From Tritrichomonas musculus (lineage: Eukaryota > Parabasalia > Tritrichomonadida > Tritrichomonadidae): a stretch of DNA of 64,000 nt. The notes beneath the pieces were generated by a model. It was not told the origin of the DNA. It made no database searches and saw only the letters and a list, made by a program, of their open reading frames with translations. The stretch's first letter is position 1; each line of letters begins with the position of its first letter. Location of the stretch: the NCBI GenBank assembly GCA_039105265.1, contig JAPFFF010000002.1, positions 9,672,001 through 9,736,000 on the forward strand, given 5' to 3'. The translations under genes and the position numbers were made by a program. This document shows, in pieces, positions 9,981 through 20,729 of the stretch.

Positions 9981-10959
9981 CATCAAAAAGTTATTTGTTG
10001 TTATGTAATATAAATATTTCAATTGGTCTCAATAAATAATGCTCATATACTTCCAATATTTATATTTTTTTACACATCTTGTTCTTTGATTTATCATTAA
10101 AAAATGAAGTGAATCTCTCAAAAAGCATAACTCAATTCAAATAATAATATCTTCATTGATTTTCATATATTCGATCATTAACTACCAATTAATATTTATA
10201 TTGATTAATGTATATTTTGCAATAATCTAAAAAAAAGACAAGTGATGTCATGATGAAACTTTTTGAGAGAATAACCGTCAATTATTTTTAATCTTAAAAT
10301 CAAACTCCCCAATTGATTTTAATAATATTGACACAAAAAAAATTTTGATGAATCAATCACAGCTACAGCACGAACTTGATTATCGCATTCAATAACTTTA
10401 ACTAAATCGACATTAGAAAAATTTTTATAATTCAAATAATTTCGTTTACAATAATCGCCCTAAACGTACCTGAATGCTAATTTATTAAAAGATGATTCAT
10501 TATGAGTAAGTATTTGTACTATTTTCGTTTTTTCACTCCCTCCAATATAAACCGATTTTTGATTCAACAGTTTTGTTTTGACCCATTTTGGGATTGAATC
10601 TAATAAATATTACTGATTCATGAAATTCAGGAATGCAAAAACAAGCTCCACTTTTAATTGTTGTCTCATAAGGTGCATATGATTCGCAATGGGTATTTTT
10701 CTAAATTCAATTTTATATTTGAAAAATTTTTATTTTTTATTTCAATTTATAATTCCCTTTGAACTTGAATATATCTTGATAAAGAAAGGATATAAATAAA
10801 AAAAAAGTATTCTTTATTTGTTTCCAATATTTTTTTTAATAAAAAAGTCTATTATTTAAATTTTTAATGATTGAAAACAATTGTAGAAATATTAGAATCT
10901 TTTTTTAGTCTATAAGATGAATAATGAAAACAAATAAATAACAAAATCATAGAATTATA

Positions 10960-13900
10960 TCAGTCACTGAAGTCATAATTTTCATTGTCATAAAAATCAT
11001 AGTCTTCATAATGATAATGAATATTTTCTTCATAATATCTGCCATAATTATAAAAAACGTCAACCTTATTTATCAAATTTATTTCTTTTATCAATTTGTT
11101 GAAGTAATCTTCTTTATTTTTTGGAGTTTCGATATTTTCAGTTGACAATGAAATTTTATGAGCGATCATCAAAGCATCATCACCTTCATTATTACAATGC
11201 AGATAATCCAAGTCGTCCTTTTCGAATAAAAGTTCAATATTCGCCTTTTTCTTGAATCGACAAGCATGCATTAATGGTGTTTCACCTAAGTCATCAACAA
11301 TATTGACATCAAGCAAATCATTTGAAAGAAATATTTTTAAAATGTGATCATTAGTTGATTCTGCAGCAATATGAAGATAGCTGACTAATGATTTGTTGCC
11401 ATCATTTGATGATGATGAATTTTTGACTTGAATTTTTTGATTCAAATCAACTTTTTCTGATTCAATTAAAGATGAAACAAATCCTTTTGAATTTAATTTA
11501 ATTGCATGCTCAAGTGGATAAATTCCTTCTTTATCTGGGATGTTTGGATCAGCTCCATGCTCAATAAAGAAATCTACATAATTTTCAATTTGGAGAGAAT
11601 TTTTTTTTAATGTGAAAAATGATTTTCCATTTGGCAACAATTTGTTACAGTCAATTAAATGTGAATGTTTTTGATCATATTGTAAAAGATCCTCTAAAAT
11701 GTTAAACACAGCATCTCCGTCATTTTCATTATCATTGTCATCACCATCATTGTCATCATTATCATCATCATTATATCCATATGGAATCGGTCTTACAACA
11801 CGATTATTTTGTTCATCAATTTTTGTTGCACATTTAATAAAAGTGTCATAAATTGAACTTTTAATTGGATCAAAATTGGGATGTGCCAGAATTGCATTCA
11901 TTATTTCTCTACTCTTGCTTAGTGCAGAACAAGTCAAAAGAGACATTGTAGGTGTTGCCATGTTTATATCAACATATGGTAATTTGATTAATATTTCAAA
12001 CATCTTAAAATTTTGCTTTTCAACACAATTGAAAATTGCTTTTTTAAGTTGTGATGTAATTGGATTGAAAGAATGATGATTGACAATTAAATTCACCATA
12101 TAAAAATCACTTTTTGAAGTTGCAAGAGTCAATGCTGTTTCATATAATTTGTTTCTATCAGTGTAATAAATTGAGTTACTAATATTGAGACGATGATCAA
12201 TATCGTTATCAATTGCTACATAATTAACATCGAGATCTTTCAAATTGAACAATTTACTTGCTATTTCATTATTTGAAATAAAGAATGCAAAATTAAGGGA
12301 ACTTTCTTCAGGATCAAATTTTTCATTACTAATTAATAAATCAATAATCTCAATCAATTTTTTTCTAGAGGCAAAAGTTAATGCTGTTTGGTTATCATAA
12401 TTTCTAATATTTATATTTGTTCTTTGATCATTAATGAGAAGTTTTGCTATTTCAACATGCTTGCTTTCAATTGCTATCATAAGAGGCGTATTGCCATTTT
12501 CAGGTGCATATGTATTAACATCAGTTTTATCGATATTTAACAGCATTTTTACAATATCAATTTCATTTCTTTCGCATGCATAAGAAAGTAACGTGTATTT
12601 GTTACAATGACAATTCGGATTAACACATTTAATTTCTAATAATCGTTTTAAAACGGAACGAATCCTTTGATCATTATTTTCAATTATTCTAAGATCCCAA
12701 TGATTTGTATTTATTCCTTTTCCATTATTTGATATTATTTTCAAAGCTTCTTTAACAGCTTCATCCACTTGCCATTTTTGTGATTCAATATCATCGCCAT
12801 AAAACTCAAGAATGGCATTTAAAATTTCAAAATTAAAGTTAGAAACAGCCAATATTAAAGGCGTTTGATCTTCTTTATTATACAAGTTTACATTAATTCC
12901 TGGTAATGAAAGAAGACGTTTAACTATATCAAGATTATTATGACTAACAGCAATTGTTAAAGCAGTTCCGTTTTTAGATTTCTTATTAATAAAAGAAGGT
13001 TTACTGTTATACTTGAGTATTATATCAACTATTTCAGAATCATCAGTGTTAACAGCTTTTATTAATGCATTTTCAAAAGGTGCATTATTCTTTAATAAAA
13101 ATTCAACCAATTCCATGTTGTGACTAACAATTGCTGGATATAAAAAAGTTCTAATAAAACGATCTTTTATTTCTTCAGTTGAGTTATTAATCATTATAGA
13201 AAAGATTTCACAATTCACTGAGCCAATATTAAAAGCAAATGAAGAAAGACGTTCATAATTAATAAAAACTTTCTTATCAACAAAATATTGACAAATCTCA
13301 AGTGAATCCTTTGATGCTGCTTCAAAAAATTGCATTACGAAATCTTCATTTGGATTTTTTTCGAGAATCATGTCAGTCAAAATTTCAACAGCTTCAATAT
13401 TTTCAGTTTTACAAGCTTTATTTAGCAACTCTTCTAAATTATCAAATTTTTTGAATATTGAAGGATAAGCTAAATTGAATTGGTCCTTTAAAAAAATGAA
13501 TAAATCATTTGTTTTCTTAGAAAGAGAGATTTCTAAAGTATCATAAATTCCTCTTTGTGAAATATTAAATTCTTTTTTAATCAAATCATCAAAAAAGAAT
13601 TTAATTATATTCATATATTCTTTTTTGACAGCATAAATCAATGAATTTTCAAGTCCATTTGAAGCATTTGGCATTTGAAGAAACAACTTAAAGATTGAAA
13701 GATTTCCAAATGAAACAAATGGATGTTTATTTTCATTTCTCGGCCTTACTTGACCAGCAGGAAAATCTTCATCTTTTGCTTTTTTATTATTAATGTCGTA
13801 AATAAGTTTAGTAAGATGATAGAAACCGTTTTTGGCAGCTTTTTCAATTACTTGTAGATAAAAGACAGAGAAATCAATTCCTTTATCAACAATCTCAGTG

Positions 13901-15882
13901 AATGAATGAGCATTCCCATTTTTGGCTGATAATAAGAGCATCTGATGTGAATAATTTTCAATTTTACTTTTTGTTGAATATTTGTTCTCAAGAACCCAAT
14001 CGAAGAGATCATTACTATGCTTCATTATGGATGGAAGTGTGTCAATATTTTGATATTTCGATGGCGGCCTTTGATTTTGAACCACTCTTTTATTTTCAGT
14101 TGAAATTGATTGTTGATCAACAATTTTAATTATTTCAATATTGCCATCGAAAAGTGCATATTTAAACGTAGAATCATCAATAGTTGCATGATTTAATAAT
14201 AAATATTTAAAGCACTTAATTGAGCCATAGGCAGCGGCATAATTAATGTAACTTGTTCCTCCGTTTTGAACGAATTCTTCAAACAAATTAAAAGGAACAA
14301 AACTTTTAGAAAAATTAGTTTCTCTCTTTGTAACAATTGATTGTAATGTATCAACATCATCATTGCGTAAAGATTTAGTCAGTTCATCATTTGGCTCACC
14401 ACTATCTCTCATTTTTTTAAACAGCTCCATTTTATCAGGATAATACAATTGAATGAAATATTTAATTTTATTTGTCGGATACTCTGGAAGCTGGTCATCA
14501 ATTAAATCATCGATTGTATTGTCTGGATCATCTTCGGTTACGATGGTATGCATACCATTTGGCAAAATGCTGTTATTAAGTAGATCCATTTCAATTAATT
14601 CAGGCAGAAACCAACAATATAAATTGCTCACAATTTGGTCTCTTTTATGTGAATAACTCAAACTCGGTCTTAATTGAATTTTTATTTGGCTGAATAATTC
14701 ATCTTTTTGAATCAAACCTCTTTTGAACAAATGATAAACAAAGGAGCAATTATTAGATGTCTTTCCTAACGAACTTATCAATTTCTTAATTAAAAAAGGT
14801 GCCAAAATTTTCAATGAATTTTCATCGTTCGCTTCATTGTCAAGCTGAATGATTAAGTCAGCCAAATAAGGATGCAAAATTGGGTCTGTTTTAATAACTT
14901 GAAGAATAAAAGCAGCCAATTCATGAACATCTTCTTCTGTTTCACACCAGAATGACTCAAGAATTGATTTTGCTACGGTTTCAACGGTTAATACTTGTAT
15001 TTTATATAACCAGCCAAATAACTCCTCAATTATTTCAATATTATTTTGTTGCTCGTCAATTGATTTTGACACTTTTTCACATTCATTAATTTTATCGTCA
15101 ATTTTCTGAAGGACCGAGTTTATCTGGAGATCGTCTGCCATTTTTCTGAGAGAATGTACGTTATCTATCGTCATCTCAATTGATTCGAAATTGAGAAGAT
15201 CACAAATTAATTGAAATTCATTGAAATCATCATTAATGTCATATTCACAAGAACTTATCGTTGAGTCTTGAATAAGAAGTTCTCGAATGATTTGTGAGTA
15301 ATAAACGCCAAATGAATTGCATGTGTATTCTTTTCTTTTTGTAATGATTTTGAACGTTTTAAAAATGTCATTTCTTAGGAAGTCGTAGAGTGAAATTGAA
15401 CTGATTTGAACACCATCCTCTAGTGCACATTCTAGCCGAGTTTCTTTGATTTTTAATCGTTCCGGTTTAAGGTAGTTGGGACAGTTTTTAATGTTTAAAA
15501 AACTCGTTATTTTCTTTGAAATTGGAAGATCATCTTCATCGAAAAAAACAAGTTCTCCTTGATACATTTCTTCAAATTTGCTGAGAATGTTGTCTTCATC
15601 TTTGATGTCGAGGTGGTATTCTAATGATTGTGGATTTTCTTTAAGATGATTGGATATTATTGAGCTGGTGTCTTTTAGAAGCTCGGTATTAAATTGTCCA
15701 GAACTGGTATTGGTGGATATCTTAAAATCCCTGGGCAAAATTTTTAAAATATTAAAATTATTTGAATCATCAAACAAATATAGATATTGCTTCGCTGATT
15801 TATTTTGATATGAAGAACGATTTGTTTTGCTCAGGAAGATAATGTGATTTTCATTATTATATTGATGATTCCTCCGAATCAT
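10960..15882 (-). CDS. Giant BTB-like / ankyrin-repeat protein (DUF3447 type)
   Basis: 1640 residues. Residues about 155-260 look like a BTB/POZ domain (FKIITKRKEYTCNSFGVYYS; then an FQLICDLLNFE stretch), as in the large trichomonad BTB-ankyrin families. From about residue 480 to 1590 it is a long ankyrin solenoid. Clear units include NGNTPLMIAIESKHVEIAKL, DQTALTFASRKKLIEIIDLL and GETPLMHACRFKKKANIELL; many others are degenerate, of the DUF3447 kind. An Asp/Asn tract lies near residues 1370-1390. There is no signal peptide or membrane segment, so it is probably a cytosolic scaffold. A TCATAAAA initiator-like motif lies 13 bases ahead of the ATG. The partner is unknown. Confidence 0.85.
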   Translation of the reverse strand: MIRRNHQYNNENHIIFLSKTNRSSYQNKSAKQYLYLFDDSNNFNILKILPRDFKISTNTSSGQFNTELLKDTSSIISNHLKENPQSLEYHLDIKDEDNILSKFEEMYQGELVFFDEDDLPISKKITSFLNIKNCPNYLKPERLKIKETRLECALEDGVQISSISLYDFLRNDIFKTFKIITKRKEYTCNSFGVYYSQIIRELLIQDSTISSCEYDINDDFNEFQLICDLLNFESIEMTIDNVHSLRKMADDLQINSVLQKIDDKINECEKVSKSIDEQQNNIEIIEELFGWLYKIQVLTVETVAKSILESFWCETEEDVHELAAFILQVIKTDPILHPYLADLIIQLDNEANDENSLKILAPFLIKKLISSLGKTSNNCSFVYHLFKRGLIQKDELFSQIKIQLRPSLSYSHKRDQIVSNLYCWFLPELIEMDLLNNSILPNGMHTIVTEDDPDNTIDDLIDDQLPEYPTNKIKYFIQLYYPDKMELFKKMRDSGEPNDELTKSLRNDDVDTLQSIVTKRETNFSKSFVPFNLFEEFVQNGGTSYINYAAAYGSIKCFKYLLLNHATIDDSTFKYALFDGNIEIIKIVDQQSISTENKRVVQNQRPPSKYQNIDTLPSIMKHSNDLFDWVLENKYSTKSKIENYSHQMLLLSAKNGNAHSFTEIVDKGIDFSVFYLQVIEKAAKNGFYHLTKLIYDINNKKAKDEDFPAGQVRPRNENKHPFVSFGNLSIFKLFLQMPNASNGLENSLIYAVKKEYMNIIKFFFDDLIKKEFNISQRGIYDTLEISLSKKTNDLFIFLKDQFNLAYPSIFKKFDNLEELLNKACKTENIEAVEILTDMILEKNPNEDFVMQFFEAASKDSLEICQYFVDKKVFINYERLSSFAFNIGSVNCEIFSIMINNSTEEIKDRFIRTFLYPAIVSHNMELVEFLLKNNAPFENALIKAVNTDDSEIVDIILKYNSKPSFINKKSKNGTALTIAVSHNNLDIVKRLLSLPGINVNLYNKEDQTPLILAVSNFNFEILNAILEFYGDDIESQKWQVDEAVKEALKIISNNGKGINTNHWDLRIIENNDQRIRSVLKRLLEIKCVNPNCHCNKYTLLSYACERNEIDIVKMLLNIDKTDVNTYAPENGNTPLMIAIESKHVEIAKLLINDQRTNINIRNYDNQTALTFASRKKLIEIIDLLISNEKFDPEESSLNFAFFISNNEIASKLFNLKDLDVNYVAIDNDIDHRLNISNSIYYTDRNKLYETALTLATSKSDFYMVNLIVNHHSFNPITSQLKKAIFNCVEKQNFKMFEILIKLPYVDINMATPTMSLLTCSALSKSREIMNAILAHPNFDPIKSSIYDTFIKCATKIDEQNNRVVRPIPYGYNDDDNDDNDGDDNDNENDGDAVFNILEDLLQYDQKHSHLIDCNKLLPNGKSFFTLKKNSLQIENYVDFFIEHGADPNIPDKEGIYPLEHAIKLNSKGFVSSLIESEKVDLNQKIQVKNSSSSNDGNKSLVSYLHIAAESTNDHILKIFLSNDLLDVNIVDDLGETPLMHACRFKKKANIELLFEKDDLDYLHCNNEGDDALMIAHKISLSTENIETPKNKEDYFNKLIKEINLINKVDVFYNYGRYYEENIHYHYEDYDFYDNENYDFSD

Positions 15883-16386
15883 TAAAATTTTTTATGAAAA
15901 AAATAAACGGTCTTTTCAAAAAAAAAAAAAACATTTTTCATAAATATTTTTTTTACTATGAAAAATGGCTGATATAATAATAATATGTCATTATTATATA
16001 AATATTTATTTTAAAAAAAAAATTGTAAAAACTTACTTAAATTATTGAATCAGTATTGAAAAAATTAAATGAATGAAAATAAAAACCGAAAAAAAAAAAA
16101 AAATATCATACGCCTTAGATATATTGCTTTTTTGATTGTCCAGTTCTCCCTGTAATGATAATAGCCCAATATAATTGCAGAAAGTTGACTCATTATAGGT
16201 TTATCCTCACGATTAGCGAAAATAATATTCTCTTTTTTGATAATTTAAAAGCATTCCAGCATTTCAGCTAGAAAAAAAGAGTATTTTAAGTCAATTTAAT
16301 CAAAAAAGAAAGAAAGAAAAGAATTAAAAATTGTTGCTTTTAATTAAATTAATATATTAATTAAAAAGCTGAAGAAAGTTTTTTTT
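15883..16386. other. Intergenic spacer
   Basis: AT-rich, with several homopolymer A/T runs. No gene seen. The first bases carry the initiator-like motif of the ankyrin gene. Confidence 0.5.
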
Positions 16387-18477
16387 TTAATAACCTTCTT
16401 CAAATTCCTTAACGAATGGATCCTCATTAACTCCAGAGTTAAATCCAGTATTTTCAAAGGCTGCGGGTCTGGAGTCGCCTGCCCAGAATGGGCTTGTTGT
16501 TTCTGGTGAATTAGAAGGAATGACTGATTCAATTTCTTGGCTAGCAATTTCCATTGGATTTGTTTGAGCAATTCTTCCTCTCCTTAAGATAAGGAAGAGG
16601 ACAAGGAAGACAGCGAGAGCAACAAATACGACAACGCCAACAACGATACCAGCGATTGCACCTGCGCTAAGCTTGGACTTAGGTCTTACAGCATTTCAGC
16701 TGAAATGTTGTATGAAGGAGTTGGGAAGTTGGTTGGAAGACCTTCAGATGGATCCCAAGCTTGTGGTGGAGGTGGTGCTGGACATCTGTCGCGATTGAAC
16801 CATCCGCCTAGTTGGTTGACTGATGTTCCTGGTTAAAGCTCTATTGAATCATCAAATGATCCAGAGAAGCACATATCGCCATCGAGTTTGAGTGATCCTT
16901 CGGATTCGAAATCGATGAAGTCTGCAGAAGTATCAGATGAAATGAAGCATCCTGATCCACTGAATGTAAGACGATTTGAACTTTTTCCTCCTGAAACAAG
17001 AATGGCTGAAACACCTTCTTCTTTTGTGACATCCAAAGTGATGTCGGAGATGTTAATGTCGTTTTCAAGAACGGCATAGATTGCTGCTCCCTTTGGTGAA
17101 CTTGTCTCAGAGAAGTTGCATTTAGTAATTGCAGAAGAAACTGATGTGTAAGCGGCACCACCGTTATCAGATGCAGTGCTGTTGTAGAATGCGCAGGAGT
17201 TCAATAGCAATAGATTAATAGACTCGGCATAAATTGCACCTCCTTGCTTGGCTGTGCTGTTAACTGTTGAATTCAAAATCGCCTGTTGATGTTTGGTTCA
17301 AAGAGGATGGCCATCCTCTTCATATGGAGCTGCTGAGCATAATTCAAAGCGGAGCATGTTGAGCTCGATTGCTTTGGTTTCTGCATAAACAGCGCCACCA
17401 TTTGCTTCTGCCATGTTGTTTGTGAAATTGCATTTTGTAACAACGAGGCTGCCTTGGTGCTGGCATAAAATACTGGCACCACAGCCTGAGATGTATTCGC
17501 CACGAGTAGACTTACGGATGCTGTTGTCAATAAAGTTGCAATTTCTGACGATTGTTTGGAATGTACTTGTTTCTGTTGTTGTCATTATGCATCTTGCATT
17601 GAGAATATTAGAGAATGTGCTGTCTTCAATAATAACATTTTGTTTAGTTTCGCAGTTGTCAAGATTAATGCATTGTGAATTATCTTGAATGTTGTTGAAT
17701 CTAAGATTTTGTATTGTTGTCATTTTGGCTGATTTAACAACAAGACCTGATACTCCTGTGTTATGATCAAATGTTAAATAGCTGAGGCTTTGGGGCAACT
17801 TCTGCTTCGTTCGTTTCAATGTATTCAATAGAACTTGTCTTGACTTTGCTGCCACGAAGGTGATCTTTGAAAATGCATCCAGTAAGAGTGATTCGATATG
17901 ATTTGCAATAGATGTCATATCCTTCTTTCGCTTCTCCTGTTACATAACAGTCAATGAATTGACAGTTCCTTAGTATTGTTTCTTCTTCGCCTTCTTTCGT
18001 ACAATCTTGGAAGTATAATGCTCCTCCTCGACCTGATTTGCATCGTATGAAGTAAGTCTCTTCAATCTCCATGTCATTGTCGCCTTCCGCTTTGCCATTA
18101 ACAATAATTCCACTCGAAATAGTTCCTCCTTCAATTTCTGATTTACAATCTGTGAAATTGCTGTGAGTAATCACAATTGCATATTGACTTTCATCAGAAT
18201 CTTGAATGGATCTACGAGTTTTAACATCACCGCAATATACAAAGATACCTCCTCCGCCATGCCATGTACTGCAATTGACAAATGTGTTATTGTAGAGGTA
18301 TTCATAACCTTCTTCATCTCGTGAAATATTTGAATGCTCTTTCAATTTTTTTTTCATATCATTTTTATAATTCAAAAAGTTTCTAAGTACGTTGCTAATT
18401 ATGCAATGCAGTTCAAGTTGCATGTGACTTTTAAGCAAATTAAAAAAAATTGAATAGGTCTGCCGTTCAAGTTGCAC
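16387..18477 (-). pseudogene. Pmp-like beta-helix surface protein remnant
   Basis: Minus-strand pieces in more than one frame add up to a Chlamydia-Pmp-like adhesin of the trichomonad surface family. Repeated right-handed beta-helix turns are visible (GGGGIFVYCGD, GRGGALYFQDC, NGGAVYAETKAIEL, QGGAIYAES). These are followed by a Pro-rich stalk (CPAPPPPQAWDP), a hydrophobic anchor (AGAIAGIVVGVVVFVALAVF) and a cytoplasmic tail ending KEFEEGY. The frame is interrupted: one shift near 17,790, stops near 17,283 and 16,833, and a shift with stop near 16,695. The N-terminus, which should start with a signal peptide, is missing; the 5' part runs into repeats at 18,409 and beyond. It is a dead gene, or a badly assembled one. 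Two of the breaks coincide with perfect palindromes. Confidence 0.8.
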
Positions 18478-18690
18478 GTCGTGCCGTTCAAGTTGCTCAT
18501 TTTTTTTTTTTTTTTAAATGATAATTTTTTCTATTTTATATTTTAAATTAAAAATCCTTTGATAATATTATGTTTTATATGATCAGTTATATTTTGAAAT
18601 ATAACTTTTATTTAAAGATATCTTTGTTTTAATTTTAAACGGTCGCTGTCGACCAAGCTATACGTCATGCCGTTCAAGTTGCAAATGAGT
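18409..18690. repeat. Dispersed GCCGTTCAAGTTGC direct repeats
   Basis: Four copies of GCCGTTCAAGTTGC or a one-base variant start at about 18409, 18462, 18483 and 18669, all in the same orientation, with poly-T between. They sit where the Pmp-like gene loses its 5' end and before the transposase remnant, so they may mark the edge of an inserted sequence. Confidence 0.6.
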
Positions 18691-18920
18691 CTAACATTTA
18701 TCTACGACAAATATCTAAATTATTTAAAAAAAATAAATTAAAGCATAATTAAAATATATGATATTTATTTTTTAATTGAAATATAGTAATATTTTACTGA
18801 TTAATTTCACCTTCAGTCGATCTACAGTAACTGTCATTTTTTTAAATAGTTTACTGTAATCTTTGAAAATATCTGAAGAAATATGTGTTGGATATATTGG
18901 CACACCTTTTTATCAATATT

Positions 18921-19870
18921 CTATTCTTTTAAACCATACAATAATTGAACACTTACATTATCATCAAAAAGTTGATGAGTCAAAATTTTCCAATTGAATT
19001 CGGTAGCACTTTTAATTGAAAGTATACATGAATAGCCAGTTGTTAGATAATTGTTACTTTTAATTAAACCAAAGTATCCTTCAATCACTTCATTTAGACA
19101 AGGGATATATGGCACAATTGGCAACAATGCAATTTTGAGTTTTTCAATTTCATTTTCTACCTTTTCTGTACTATGAATAGGACAGTTGTCTTCGATTATG
19201 CCAATATCTGTTTGTCTTTATCACGAAAATATTTTCTGATAAATTGTGTTGCCTCGTTAAAAACCTAGCATTTTTTGTGCATGATTGATCAATAAAAGTA
19301 TCAAGAATGCAATAACAAGGAATTTCAATTGCATCAATTGTTTACTTTTGAAAAAGGGCAATTCATTATAGGAGTAATACCAAGCCAAGCTCTTCCATAA
19401 TAACGTCCATCACAATCAGTAACTGCTGTCTCATCAACAAAGACTAGGAGAACATTTTCATTGCTCAAAATGTCTTCTATTATTTTAGACCACGCCACTC
19501 TCTATATTTTTAGGCCAATATTATTTCTGTTAGGATGAGAAAATGATGCTTTTTTAACTCTGAATTTTAACTTAGATAAATAGCGTTGCGCCGTTACAGC
19601 CGGTATTTGATTATTGTTGGCATAGTTAGGTCCATATTTTGAATTTAGATATTTGGCAATTGATGGTGTTGAAAGAGTTGGAAAATCTAAAACAAGAACA
19701 ATGATAACAAGAAGTGTTTTTTTAGTAACTTTATGATAATGATATCATTCGTAATCATGCATGCCTGGGCCTTTAACAAGATAATCATGCTGTTCCTCTT
19801 CTCCTAAATTACAAAAATCTCTTATTGTTTTTAAAAGAGTAGATATCGAAAGAAAATCATCTGGATACAT
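18921..19870 (-). pseudogene. Tc1/mariner-like (IS630-type) transposase remnant
   Basis: From an ATG at 19870 the minus strand reads a decayed transposase of roughly 315 residues. An N-terminal region with SIAKYLNSKYGPNYA and TAQRYLSKLKF is helix-turn-helix-like. It is followed by FVDETAVTDCDG (first catalytic Asp, near 19430), EDNCPIHST (second Asp, near 19185) and PYIPCLNEVIEGYFGLIK (third acidic residue, near 19090). The order and spacing match the DDE core of Tc1/mariner-IS630 elements. The frame is broken several times, for example a stop near 19500, stops near 19350 and a shift near 19215, so it is inactive. I could not define its terminal repeats. A fully intact 68-residue frame (18921-19127) is only its C-terminal end. 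Confidence 0.75.
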
Positions 19871-20729
19871 TTAAATCCAGATATTAAGATCCAAACACCA
19901 AATCATTTAAATATGTCACTAAGATTCGATCCAAACACCAAATCGTTAAATATATGAACCATGTCATTAATTAAGGGGTTAGATTTAATTCGATATCTAA
20001 CTAGTTTAGTAACACGACTATTTTTGGTCGATGAAGAGTATAAATTGGATGGTTCATCACAACCGGATGCATCACAGGTTGATACATCTTATGGGATACA
20101 TCGCATACAGATACATCATATCGAATACATCTTATCGAATACAACATATGTGGATACACATTATCGAATACAACACATGTGGATACACATTATCGATCAC
20201 GCATACATATACACATACATACATACACATATATACATACTTTTTCGGATAATAATAGAAAATACCAAAACTAGATTCTCCAGTATTGGATTCGCATGCG
20301 AAACTCGTTAAAAGTGATTAAAGTTGGTATTGGTTAGTGTTGTCGATAATGTAAGTGTTAATATGATTCAATTAATGTTGCTACAAATCTAACGGCGATG
20401 CATTTTATTTATTTATTCAAATTAAAACATTTTTACAAATAAATTATAATATTTCTTCTTTTTTTTTATGAATGGTAATTAACATTCACAATTTTATTGT
20501 TAACAAATATTTGAACCGCCTTTTTTGTTTCCACTCAATTTTTGAATTATATAGCCAATTACTCTTCTCAAATTTTAATCGTAAAAATAATTTAAAGTTA
20601 TGAATCAATTGGAATTGTTGTTTTATTTTTTCATTAAAAAGCTTGAGAAGAATAAAATGCTGATTTAAGAGTATTCATTCAATTTTTTGAATATTTTGAA
20701 AAAATTGAATTATTATTTATACCTCATTA
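19871..20729. other. Repeat-rich spacer
   Basis: Contains a duplicated GATCCAAACACCAAATC (near 19889 and 19931) and, at about 20080-20240, a degenerate GAATACA/GGATACA simple repeat passing into CATACATA. No gene is supported. TCATTAATG at the end overlaps the hydrolase start and fits an initiator. Confidence 0.5.
20080..20240. repeat. Degenerate GATACATC/GAATACA microsatellite
   Basis: Variants of GATACATC, TCGAATACA and GTGGATACACATTATCG repeat about ten times and then grade into (CATA)n. The open frames crossing it are a by-product of the repeat. Confidence 0.7.

Larger units (their letters stand above)
8792..10959. other. Spacer with a TA-flanked MITE, poly-T run and palindrome
   Basis: About 2.2 kb without a credible gene. 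It contains a poly-A run near 8998-9019, the inverted-repeat element at 9095-9799 and a 29-T run followed directly by a perfect 20-bp palindrome (9932-9980). Confidence 0.55.

Noticed and set aside
16344-16571. 75-residue minus-strand frame near the Pmp-like gene
   Set aside because: It is the shifted shadow of the real cytoplasmic tail (ending KEFEEGY).
19961-20311. 116- and 73-residue frames rich in Tyr/Ile/His
   Set aside because: They are translations of the GATACATC/GAATACA microsatellite.
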